Assembly: GCA_963695075.1 (NCBI GenBank)
Contig: CAVOFR010000007.1
Coordinates: 1,798,001 to 1,862,000, forward strand
Reading direction: 5' to 3'
DNA length: 64,000 bases
Source: CAWCAL01 sp963695075
GTDB lineage: Bacteria; Actinomycetota; Acidimicrobiia; Acidimicrobiales; CAWCAL01
Shown: piece by piece, positions 25,432 to 33,556 of the stretch
How the letters are laid out: each line of letters opens with the position of its first letter
How positions within the stretch are numbered: position 1 is the first letter of the stretch
The notes under the pieces: generated by a model
Seen by the model: only the letters and a program-made list of their open reading frames with translations
Told to the model about the DNA's origin: nothing
Database searches by the model: none
Made by a program: the position numbers and the translations under genes

Positions 25432-25868
25432 TCCAGGGCAACCGCGGTGATCGCAGGGCCGGCTGCGTCGTCGGCCTGCACTACCACCTCCATCAATCGG
25501 ACTACTGGTACATCCCAAACGGCCATGCCCGCGTGGTCCTGCACGATCTCCGTGAAGGTTCGCCGACCGACGGTGCCACCCAGATGCTCGATCTCGGCGA
25601 GGTCGACGGCGGCGACAACAACCATCGTGGTGTCTACATCCCGCCCGGGGTGGCCCACGGATTCGCTTCGCTCAGCGACATGACGATCACCTACCTGGTC
25701 GACGGCTACTACAACGCCGCCGATGAGTTGGGTGTGGCCTGGGACGATCCGGCGATCGCGGCCGACTGGGGTCTCAGCGACCCCGTCCTGTCCGAGCGGG
25801 ATCAGGCCAATCCGCGCCGGGCCGACATCCGGCCCCAGTGGCAGCCCCATGCCGCGCTTCGCACCTGA
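25302..25868 (+). CDS. rmlC: dTDP-4-dehydrorhamnose 3,5-epimerase family protein
   Basis: The 188-residue cupin has the RmlC pattern: GIFVETYRRQWFPEG near the N-terminus, the catalytic His in VVGLHYH, IPPGVAHGF, and YYNAADELGVAWDDPAI near the C-terminus with the conserved Tyr. It epimerises C3 and C5 of dTDP-4-keto-6-deoxyglucose. GTG 25302 has AGGGGA about 10 bases upstream. It is the first of three rml genes in order C-B-D; rmlA is not in the window. Confidence 0.88.
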   Translation: MANVQRSEIIAGVHVVDPQVFGDERGIFVETYRRQWFPEGREMIQGNRGDRRAGCVVGLHYHLHQSDYWYIPNGHARVVLHDLREGSPTDGATQMLDLGEVDGGDNNHRGVYIPPGVAHGFASLSDMTITYLVDGYYNAADELGVAWDDPAIAADWGLSDPVLSERDQANPRRADIRPQWQPHAALRT

Positions 25869-25877
25869 GGAGGTCCA

Positions 25878-26840
25878 GTGAAGCTGTTCATCACCGGCGC
25901 TGCCGGCTTCATCGGCGCCAACCACGTGCATTGGCTGGTGGCCAATGGTGACGACGAGATCACGGTCTACGACGCGCTCACCTACGCCGGGAACCTCGAC
26001 AACCTGAAGGGTCTGCTCGACGGATCCCGGGTCTCGTTCGTGCAGGGCGACATCTGCGACCGCGACGCGGTCCGGACGGCGATGGCGGGCCACGACGCGG
26101 TAATCCACTTCGCGGCCGAGTCGCATGTCGACCGGTCGATCATCGATCCCGACACGTTCGTCCGCACCAACTGTGACGGGACCAACGTCATGTGCGACAT
26201 CGCCCGCCACCTGGAGGTGGAGCGGTTCCACCACATCTCCACCGACGAGGTCTACGGCTCGATCGAGGCCGGATCCAACGACGAGACGGCGCCTCTGGAT
26301 CCGCGATCTCCATACTCGGCGGCCAAGGCCGGATCCGATCTCATCGCATTGTCCTATCGCAGCACATACGGACTCCCGGTCGTCGTGACCCGGTCCTCGA
26401 ACAACTTCGGCCCGTACCAGTTTCCCGAGAAGCTCATCCCGCTGTTCGTCACCAATCTCCTCGACGGCAAGAAGGTTCCCCTCTACGGAGACGGTGGCAA
26501 CGTCCGTGACTGGTGCTACGTCGAGGACAACTGCGCGGGCGTGGATCTGGTGTTCCGCCAGGGGGTGGAGGGGGAGATCTACAACGTCGGCGCCGGCAAC
26601 GAGTACCCCAACACCGACATCACCCGACGCCTGCTCGAGCTGACGGGCAATGACGAGTCGATGATCACCTGGGTCGACGATCGGCTCGGCCATGATCGCC
26701 GCTACTCGATCAAGACCGACAAGGTCGAGGCGCTCGGCTGGGCGCCGAACCGGAACTTCGACGAAGCCCTGGCCCAGACGGTGGCGTGGTACGCCGACAA
26801 CCGCTGGTGGTGGGAGCCCCTGAAGCAGGCCGGGTCGTGA
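25878..26840 (+). CDS. rmlB: dTDP-glucose 4,6-dehydratase
   Basis: The 320-residue short-chain dehydrogenase-type protein has the NAD motif GAAGFIGANH, the catalytic STDEVYGS with Thr-Asp-Glu, and YSAAKAGSD with the Tyr/Lys pair. It makes dTDP-4-keto-6-deoxyglucose, the substrate of RmlC. GAGGAGG lies 6 bases before the GTG at 25878. It overlaps rmlD by 4 bases. Confidence 0.95.
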   Translation: MKLFITGAAGFIGANHVHWLVANGDDEITVYDALTYAGNLDNLKGLLDGSRVSFVQGDICDRDAVRTAMAGHDAVIHFAAESHVDRSIIDPDTFVRTNCDGTNVMCDIARHLEVERFHHISTDEVYGSIEAGSNDETAPLDPRSPYSAAKAGSDLIALSYRSTYGLPVVVTRSSNNFGPYQFPEKLIPLFVTNLLDGKKVPLYGDGGNVRDWCYVEDNCAGVDLVFRQGVEGEIYNVGAGNEYPNTDITRRLLELTGNDESMITWVDDRLGHDRRYSIKTDKVEALGWAPNRNFDEALAQTVAWYADNRWWWEPLKQAGS

Positions 26841-27679
26841 AGGTCTTCATCACCGGCGCCAAGGGCCAGCTCGGCAACGAGCTGGTTCCCCTCTTCTCGG
26901 CCAACCACGAGGTCGTGGCCGTCGACATCGAGGAGGTCGACCTCACCGATCGCGATGCGGTGCTCCAGGCCATCACCGGTACGGCCCCCGATCTGGTGAT
27001 CCACGGCGCCGCACTGACGGCGGTGGATCTGTGCGAGACCGAACCCGACCTTGCCTACAAGGTCAACAGCATGGGTACCAGGTATGTCGCCGACGGGGCG
27101 CGGCGGGTGGGTGCTCACGTGGTGTACGTGTCCACCGACTACGTCTTCGACGGGACCAAGGGCGAGCCCTACGTCGAGTGGGACGAGCCGAACCCGGAGT
27201 CGGTGTACGGGCGGTCCAAACTGGGGGGAGAGCATGAGCTCGATCCGGGTTGGACGATCTGTCGCACATCCTGGGTGTGCGGTTATCACGGCGCCAACAT
27301 GGTGAAGACGGTCCTGCAGCTGGCCGACGAGCGCGACGAGCTGTCGTTCGTCGACGATCAGATCGGCCATCCGACGCTCGCCGCCGATCTCGCCCAGATC
27401 GTGCACCGGCTCGGCGTCGGGCGCATTCCGGGGCTGTTCCACACGACCAACCAGGGTGCGGTGTCGTGGTACGAGTTCGTTCGTTCGATCCTGGAGGCTG
27501 CCGGCAAGGACCCCGGCATGGTGAAGCCGGTCAAGACCGCTGATCTCCAGCCACCGCGGCCGGCACCGCGGCCCGCGTTCTCGGTGCTGGACAACGCCGC
27601 CCTGCGGCTCCAGGGCCTGCCCTTGGCCCCCGACTACCGCGACTCCCTACAGGAGCTCGTCACCCGCCTCCAAGCGTGA
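26837..27679 (+). CDS. rmlD: dTDP-4-dehydrorhamnose reductase
   Basis: The 280-residue protein starts VKVFITGAKGQLGNEL, with STDYVFDG and YGRSKLGGE marking the catalytic region of RmlD. It reduces the 4-keto group to give dTDP-L-rhamnose. GTG 26837 overlaps the rmlB stop (GTGA), so I reject a longer frame from 26786. A perfect palindrome follows the stop directly. Confidence 0.94.
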   Translation: MKVFITGAKGQLGNELVPLFSANHEVVAVDIEEVDLTDRDAVLQAITGTAPDLVIHGAALTAVDLCETEPDLAYKVNSMGTRYVADGARRVGAHVVYVSTDYVFDGTKGEPYVEWDEPNPESVYGRSKLGGEHELDPGWTICRTSWVCGYHGANMVKTVLQLADERDELSFVDDQIGHPTLAADLAQIVHRLGVGRIPGLFHTTNQGAVSWYEFVRSILEAAGKDPGMVKPVKTADLQPPRPAPRPAFSVLDNAALRLQGLPLAPDYRDSLQELVTRLQA

Positions 27680-27727
27680 GGGGACAGACCCCCAACGCAC
27701 TCACGAGTGCGTTGGGGGTCTGTCCCC
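27680..27727. terminator. Perfect 23-bp palindrome between convergent genes
   Basis: The arms GGGGACAGACCCCCAACGCA... (27680-27702) and their exact complement (27705-27727) are separated by two bases. It begins on the base after the rmlD stop and ends 11 bases before the stop of the facing SpoIID-type gene, so it probably ends both transcripts. Confidence 0.7.
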
Positions 27728-27738
27728 GATTAACGCAC

Positions 27739-29997
27739 TCAGATGCGGAACCAGCTGGATTTCAGGCCGAACGTCCAGCGGAAGCTGTCGGCCGAAATCG
27801 TCCGCTCGCCGCCGCTGAAGCGGAGGCGCACGCCGGTCGCACGGCCGCCCGCAGCGTCGGAGCCGTCCGTCCCGACCACGTCGACCGAGAGGAGATGGCC
27901 GAGGCCGTACTTGGCCTCGATGTCCCGCACGGGGATCTGCTTCGTCCACCGGTGATGGGGGTTCGAGCTGATGCGGTCACCGGCGTCCACGACGCCCGGG
28001 AAGGTGCCGCTGATGGTCGATCCGCCGGTCGAAGACGAGAACTCGGTACGGGCGACCGCGCCGTTGCTCTTGAACCGGCGCACCCGGCCACGGGTGGCGC
28101 TGATCGCCGCGTCGGTGGCGGAGTGCTCGTAGCTGGAGTACCCCGAAGCGCTCGTGCGGCCTCGTCCCGCATACACCTGGCACGAGGTGCTGTCGCACGT
28201 CTTGTACCAGGACGATCGGGACTCGGCCATCGAGTACGAGCGGGCCGCAACGGCTTGAGCCTGCACGGCCTGCGCCCCCTTGCCACCGCCCGAGTAGGCC
28301 CAACTGGCCGGAACCTCGAGCGGCACCACGCCCCGCAGGTACGACTCCAGCCTCACGATGTTGACCAGCTCGGTCCGGCCGCTCCGGAGCGAGACCTCGA
28401 GGTTGCCGCGGTAGTGGCGACGGCTGGAGCCGTCGCAGTACTGGAGGTCGTCGCCGGCCTTGTCCCCGGACGCGTTCGGCGGGGTGATCGTGATGGGCGT
28501 CTCGACGGGCCAGCCGATGGGCGACCACGGTCCGGAACACCCTGACCCGACCTCGACCTGCATCCGATTGCCCGAGACCTCCCGGACCCGCACGGCGTCG
28601 TACCTGCCCGTCAGTCCCTTGATGCCGACCCGGTGGCTCCCGGTGGTGACCGCGATCCAGGTGTCGGACGCTCGCTCGATGCGTACCCTCATGGTGCGGT
28701 TGGCGACGGTGCCCGACCGGGTGTTGCCGTAGAAGTGGCTCAGAATCCGGCTGGTCGACCAGTTGTCGAGCACGGCGTAGCCCAGCGCGCCCCACTGACC
28801 CATTCCCCGCCCGTGACCCCAGCCGCGGCCCGAGACCGCGATCGTGTCGTTCGGGCCGTACCGCGACGAGGTGACCGAACGGCAACCGAGTTTGGTGTTC
28901 GGGGCCTTCCCGTCGTGGTCGATGGCGTGGGCGCAGACCGAGTGCCGCCCACCTCCGTTGACCGCGACCTTCACCGAGAACCCGTGGCCGTCGCCCTTGC
29001 CGGATCGGTGGCGGTCCGCCTTCACGCCTGCCGCCCATTTGCCGTCGACGTAGACCCGCACCGTGATCGGAGCGTTGGTGTCGGAGTCATGGGCGTAGCC
29101 CGTGACTCGTACCGCGTCGTCGAGCTCGGTCAAGGGATCGAGCGATCCCGTCGGGGAGGTCCTCGTGGTGGTCGGAGGGGGTTTGGGTGGTGGGGGTGCG
29201 GCCTTGCCGATGGTGCGGCAGTCGAGTTTCAGGTGGGGGCTGTTGCCGGAGGTGTTGATGGCGTGGATGCAGAGCTCGCGGGACCGGCTGAGATCGAGGG
29301 TGATGGTGGCGTCGAGGCCGTGGTTGGTGCCTGTGCCGGGGTAGGCGCGGGCGACGTCGTTGCGGGTTTCGTCAGCCTTGCGAGCGGAGTGGTACTTGCC
29401 GTCGACGTAGAAGCGGAACGCGACCGGTGTGGTCGGTGTGTCGCGGTCGAGAGCCCAGGCCTTCACCGTCGCCTTGTTGCCCGAGGTCTTCACCGAGTCC
29501 AGATGTCCGACCGGTGGACCCGTGTCGGAAGGGGGTTTGGGTGGTGGGGGTGCGGCCTTGCCGATGGTGCGGCAGTCGAGTTTCAGGTGGGGGCTGTTGC
29601 CGGAGGTGTTGATGGCGTGGATGCAGAGCTCGCGGGACCGGCTGAGATCGAGGGTGATGGTGGCGTCGAGGCCGTGGTTGGTGCCTGTGCCGGGGTAGGC
29701 GCGGGCGACGTCGTTGCGGGTTTCGTCAGCCTTGCGAGCGGAGTGGTACTTGCCGTCGACGTAGAAGCGGACCGTGACCGGTGTGGTCGGTGTGTCGCGG
29801 TCGAGAGCCCAGGCCTTCACCGTCGCGGTGTTTCCCGAGGTCGTGAGCGAGTCGAGATGTCCGATCGGCTCACCGCCGGCCGCATCAGCGCCGCTGAGCG
29901 GGATGGCGATGGCGACGAGCACGATCAGGACGAGTGCGGCGAGACCGACTCGTCCGGCCGGTCGGGAGGTGGGGGAGGGGAGACCGTATTCAGCCAC
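27739..29997 (-). CDS. Secreted SpoIID/LytB-type peptidoglycan hydrolase with three N-terminal beta-domain repeats
   Basis: The 752-residue protein has a signal sequence (LAALVLIVLVAIAIPLSG, cleavage near ADA). Three repeats of about 118 residues begin PIGHLDS/PVGHLDS/PTGSLDP and carry WALDRDT, FYVDGKYHSARKA and a C-terminal Cys; Pro/Lys linkers join them. The SpoIID domain spans about 390-752 with LESYLRGVVPLEVPASW, whose Glu is the likely lytic-transglycosylase catalyst, and QAVAARSYSM. It probably cuts or remodels wall glycan outside the cell. AGGAG lies 6-7 bases before the GTG start at 29997. Repeats 1 and 2 are identical over 241 bases. Confidence 0.9.
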   Translation of the reverse strand: MAEYGLPSPTSRPAGRVGLAALVLIVLVAIAIPLSGADAAGGEPIGHLDSLTTSGNTATVKAWALDRDTPTTPVTVRFYVDGKYHSARKADETRNDVARAYPGTGTNHGLDATITLDLSRSRELCIHAINTSGNSPHLKLDCRTIGKAAPPPPKPPSDTGPPVGHLDSVKTSGNKATVKAWALDRDTPTTPVAFRFYVDGKYHSARKADETRNDVARAYPGTGTNHGLDATITLDLSRSRELCIHAINTSGNSPHLKLDCRTIGKAAPPPPKPPPTTTRTSPTGSLDPLTELDDAVRVTGYAHDSDTNAPITVRVYVDGKWAAGVKADRHRSGKGDGHGFSVKVAVNGGGRHSVCAHAIDHDGKAPNTKLGCRSVTSSRYGPNDTIAVSGRGWGHGRGMGQWGALGYAVLDNWSTSRILSHFYGNTRSGTVANRTMRVRIERASDTWIAVTTGSHRVGIKGLTGRYDAVRVREVSGNRMQVEVGSGCSGPWSPIGWPVETPITITPPNASGDKAGDDLQYCDGSSRRHYRGNLEVSLRSGRTELVNIVRLESYLRGVVPLEVPASWAYSGGGKGAQAVQAQAVAARSYSMAESRSSWYKTCDSTSCQVYAGRGRTSASGYSSYEHSATDAAISATRGRVRRFKSNGAVARTEFSSSTGGSTISGTFPGVVDAGDRISSNPHHRWTKQIPVRDIEAKYGLGHLLSVDVVGTDGSDAAGGRATGVRLRFSGGERTISADSFRWTFGLKSSWFRI
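29177..29771. repeat. Tandem duplication, 354-bp period, 241 bases identical
   Basis: Bases 29177-29417 and 29531-29771 are identical, and similarity continues on both sides of that run. The period of 354 equals 118 codons, so the frame of the SpoIID-type gene is kept. The match includes synonymous positions, which shows a recent duplication or gene conversion. Confidence 0.95.
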
Positions 29998-30062
29998 GGG
30001 GTACTCCTGTGGTCACGAGATGGGCTCTGATGCGGGCGGGACGCGTGAGCGGAAGGTGGTCG

Positions 30063-31254
30063 TCAGACGACGACGACCTTCGTACCGATGGGCGCCCAGC
30101 CGTACATGACGGCCGCATTGCGGTCGGCCTGCCGTACACAACCCGCGCTCCGATAACTCCCCAGTTGAGATTCGCTCTGCAATGGACGACCGCTCGCATA
30201 GCGAGGAATGGCGTGGAATCCGATGGCCAGGCGACTGCCGCGGGCGAATCGGACCATGTTGCGCATCGTGATCCCGTCGTGGCCGGCATACGCGAGAGTC
30301 GACTTCGAGAACACGTGGTAGGTGCCCCGGCTCGGAGTGTTGTACCGGCCCGAGACCGGATAGCTGTTCGAGACGTAGCCGTTGGCTTCGACGAGCCAGA
30401 CCCGCTGGCGGGAGTTGGAGTAGACGATCCGGCGGCCGCTCCCGGAGCCGGCCGGCAGTGGTGTGTAGTTGCTGGGGGGACGCTCGGACCACACATTGGG
30501 GCGGACCTGGTAGAAGCAGCCGATGTTGGCGTGGGGGCCACTGTTGTTGATGGCGTAGGCGCAGATCGACGTGGTCGTCTTGGCGTCGACGTCGAGGATC
30601 GTGGCGAATCCGGATTTGGGCCCTGCGCCACCGACGGCACGCTGGACGTCTCGTCGCGGCTGGTTGGTCTTGAGCCCACTGATGTACTTGCTCCCGGCAT
30701 AGAAGCGGACGCTGATCGGGTTGCCGTTCTGATCGGCGTCGCTGGCCCATCCCTTGACGAGGATCTTCTCGGCGAACGAACCGGCGACCTCGAGGTTGCC
30801 CCGGGGAACGGTCGAGCCGGTCGCCGGGCGGCGCGGCCGGCCGACTGCCCCGCTGGTGGCAGCCGAGCTCGCGGTGGCTGCCCGCGCCGTCGTTGATGCC
30901 GAACACGCAGATTCGACCGTTCCGGACGGGAACGCGAATGGCGAAACCGGTCCTGGTGAAGCCCGGGTACTTGCGGGCCACATCAGGACGGGATCCGTCT
31001 GCCAGCGCGCCCTTGACGTACCTGCCGTCGATGTAGACGCGAGCTCGGATCGACGCCGTGCTGTCGGTGTCGAGGGTCCATCCATGGATGGTCATCTGGC
31101 CACCCGAGACGCTGATCTTGTCGAGGTGGCCGATCGGCCGCGTCGGCCCGGCCGCGTCGGCCCGGCCGAGCGGGACGACGATGGCGAGAAGGGCCATCAC
31201 GACCCCGAGGACGAAAGCCGGTCGTGATTTGAGCCTGAGAGCGTTCACAATCAT
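30063..31254 (-). pseudogene. L,D-transpeptidase (YkuD) with two N-terminal beta domains, frame broken by one base
   Basis: The first part reads from ATG 31254: signal sequence (FVLGVVMALLAIVVPLGRADA) and a beta repeat starting RPIGHLDKISVSGG and ending RELGCHQ. The second part is in another frame: a second beta repeat (VPRGNLEVAGSFAEKILVKG) and a YkuD domain with IGFHAIPRY and the catalytic SAGCVRQ, ending at 30063. The switch needs one extra base in the GC-rich linker at about 30820-30860. Both halves are well preserved, so the break is recent, programmed, or a sequence error. Intact, it would be a ~395-residue wall cross-linker. Confidence 0.85.
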
Positions 31255-31421
31255 GAGTTTCTAGCATCCGCGGGCGTGTGTCCGGTATCTCGGAGAACAG
31301 GTTCGGCGGCTCCGGTGCCGTCGCGTCCCCGGTCCCCTCTGTCCACTACAGTCGGCAGCGATCTGCGGGCCCTGAGGCATCCGAACCCTGTTACGTCCAG
31401 CAGAAGCGCTGCACCAAGTCC

Positions 31422-32291
31422 ATGACCTCCACCTCCAAGCCGCCTGCCCCCGACCGCGTGCGGTATCGCTGGTCGCCTCGGGAGGCCGCAGCCGAGCTCG
31501 GCCGTTCCCGAGGGCTGATCCGCCACCTGATCGGGCGCGAGATCCGCACGAAGTACGCCGGGAGTCTCCTGGGCTGGTTCTGGGCGCTGGTCAACCCGGT
31601 GGCCAGTCTCGTCGTGTACACCCTGGTCTTCGGAGTCTTCCTCCGGACCGAACCGCCGGTCGCCGACGACGGGTACTCCTCCTTCGCCCACTTCCTGTTC
31701 GCCGGGCTGGTCGTGTGGAATCTGTTCAGCTCGTCGAGTCTGGGAGCCATGGAGGCGTTCCGGGAGTCGATGGTGCTCCGAAAACGGGTCTACTTCCCGC
31801 CGGAATGCCCGGTCATCGCCCGTACGGTCGTCGCCCTCCTGGAGTCGCTGGTCGAAGTCGTGGTCCTGTTCGGCGCGTTCCTGTTCGCGGGTCACATCTC
31901 GTGGACCTTCGTGTTCGTCCTACTCCTGATGCCGTTCACCGCCATGTTCGGTGTCGGTGTCGGCATGGCACTCAGCGTCCTCAATGCTCGCTTCCGGGAT
32001 GTGAGCTATCTGTACGGCGTGGTCCTGCGATTCCTCTTCTTCCTCACGCCGATCATCTACCCGATGTCGCTGCTCGCCGGGCGGACCGCGGTGGGGTCGA
32101 TCACGTTCGAGGAGCTGATTCGGCTCAACCCGGTGACCTGGTTCGTCGAGGTCTCCCGATCCGCCACGTACATGCTCGAGGTGCCTTCGACCGAGTCGGT
32201 CATCGTCGTGGTCACCACGTCGGTTGTCGTGCTCATGGGAGGCTGGTGGATCTTCAGCTCCCGCGCCGCCGACGTCAGCGAGGGCCAGTGA
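31422..32291 (+). CDS. ABC-2 polysaccharide exporter permease (Wzm/TagG-like)
   Basis: The 289-residue protein has six membrane helices and the ABC-2 exporter pattern: IRTKYAGSLLGWFWALVNP before helix 1, and VLRFLFFLTPIIYP and LIRLNPVTWFVE in the second half. It forms the channel for a lipid-linked surface polymer. ATG 31422 is chosen because the family N-terminus begins there; the frame opens further upstream at 31278 without similarity. TACAGT at 31347-31352 may be its -10 box. It overlaps the ATPase gene by 4 bases. Confidence 0.9.
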   Translation: MTSTSKPPAPDRVRYRWSPREAAAELGRSRGLIRHLIGREIRTKYAGSLLGWFWALVNPVASLVVYTLVFGVFLRTEPPVADDGYSSFAHFLFAGLVVWNLFSSSSLGAMEAFRESMVLRKRVYFPPECPVIARTVVALLESLVEVVVLFGAFLFAGHISWTFVFVLLLMPFTAMFGVGVGMALSVLNARFRDVSYLYGVVLRFLFFLTPIIYPMSLLAGRTAVGSITFEELIRLNPVTWFVEVSRSATYMLEVPSTESVIVVVTTSVVVLMGGWWIFSSRAADVSEGQ

Positions 32292-33544
32292 GCGCATCTG
32301 CTTCCGGTTCGGAGCCGATGGTCGAGGCGACGGACGTGTCGAAGGTGTTCCGGCTGTATCGCGAGCGACCGCTCAGCATGCGGAGCGCCTTCACCGGATT
32401 CCATCGGACCCGGTACGAGGAATTCTGGGCCGTCCGTGACGTGAGCCTGTCGGTCCCCCGGGGCCAGATGATGGGCATCATCGGCCACAACGGGTCGGGC
32501 AAGTCGACCTTTCTCCGGTTGTTGGCCGGCGTGTACCGGCCGACGACCGGGCGCGTGTCGGTCAGGGGCCGGATCTCGGCCCTGCTCGAGCTGGGTGCCG
32601 GGTTCCATCCCGAGCTGTCGGGTCGGGAGAACCTGTACATGAACGGTGCGATCCTCGGGCTCGAACGAGATGAGGTCGACGACGTCGTCGAGGACATCGT
32701 GGACTTCTCCGGAGTCGGGGAATTCATCGACAACCCGGTCGACGTCTACTCCAGCGGCATGCGAGCCCGGCTCGGCTTCGCGGTCTCGGTGTTCCTGCGG
32801 CCCGAGGTGCTCCTGGCGGACGAGATCATCGCCGTCGGTGACGCCGCGTTCGCGGCACAGTGCATGGAGCACCTCCAGGAGATGCGCGACCAGGGGGTCA
32901 CCGTCGTGCTGGTGTCCCACAACCTCAGCCTGGTCGAGCGGCTGTGCGACACGGCCGCGTGGCTCGACCACGGAGACCTCGAGATGATCGGCGATCCGTC
33001 CGAGGTCATCCTCGCGTACGGCGATCACATGGCCGAGCGAGCTGCCGGACAGAGGGCGAGCTCGGTCGCCGACGGGGCCGATGACGGTGCAGGCCCTCCC
33101 CATCGGATCCGCCATGTCACGGTGGCAGGAGCCGACGGCGCCCCGTACGGGTCGACCGGTGGCCCCATGGAGATCATCGTCGACTATCGCTGTCGCACCC
33201 CCGTCCAGGAACCCCACTTCGTCGCCCGCCTATACCAGGACGGCCGACCCCTGTCGTTGGGGACGGCGAGCGGGCCGGTCGTCGACGCGGCGGCGATCAT
33301 CGGTGACGGGCGCATCACGTGCCGCCTGCCGGTGCTTCCCCTCGCTCCGGGCCACTACCGGCTCGATGTGGCGCTGCGGGGTCTCGAGGGCGAGCTTCAC
33401 ACCCGGCTGGCAGCAGCAAGTGCCCATTTCGAGGTTCAGTTCCCTCCCGAGCAGATGCCGGAGAAGCTGATCGAGCTCAACGGCGTGTGGGAGCACCTCC
33501 AACCCCCGGATCCGGTCGATGACGAGGAACAGGTCGCACGGTAG
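32288..33544 (+). CDS. ABC polysaccharide exporter ATPase with C-terminal beta domain (Wzt-like)
   Basis: The 418-residue protein has Walker A GHNGSGKSTFLR, signature YSSGMRARLGFAV (typical of Wzt/TagH proteins) and Walker B VLLADEIIAVGD in residues 1-245. The extra 170 residues form a beta-rich domain (VTVAGADGAPYGSTGGPMEI onward) like the Wzt C-terminal domain that recognises polymer end groups, which suggests export of a capped, finished chain. The GTG at 32288 overlaps the permease stop (GTGA). Confidence 0.9.
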   Translation: MSASASGSEPMVEATDVSKVFRLYRERPLSMRSAFTGFHRTRYEEFWAVRDVSLSVPRGQMMGIIGHNGSGKSTFLRLLAGVYRPTTGRVSVRGRISALLELGAGFHPELSGRENLYMNGAILGLERDEVDDVVEDIVDFSGVGEFIDNPVDVYSSGMRARLGFAVSVFLRPEVLLADEIIAVGDAAFAAQCMEHLQEMRDQGVTVVLVSHNLSLVERLCDTAAWLDHGDLEMIGDPSEVILAYGDHMAERAAGQRASSVADGADDGAGPPHRIRHVTVAGADGAPYGSTGGPMEIIVDYRCRTPVQEPHFVARLYQDGRPLSLGTASGPVVDAAAIIGDGRITCRLPVLPLAPGHYRLDVALRGLEGELHTRLAAASAHFEVQFPPEQMPEKLIELNGVWEHLQPPDPVDDEEQVAR

Positions 33545-33556
33545 CCTTCCGCCGCA

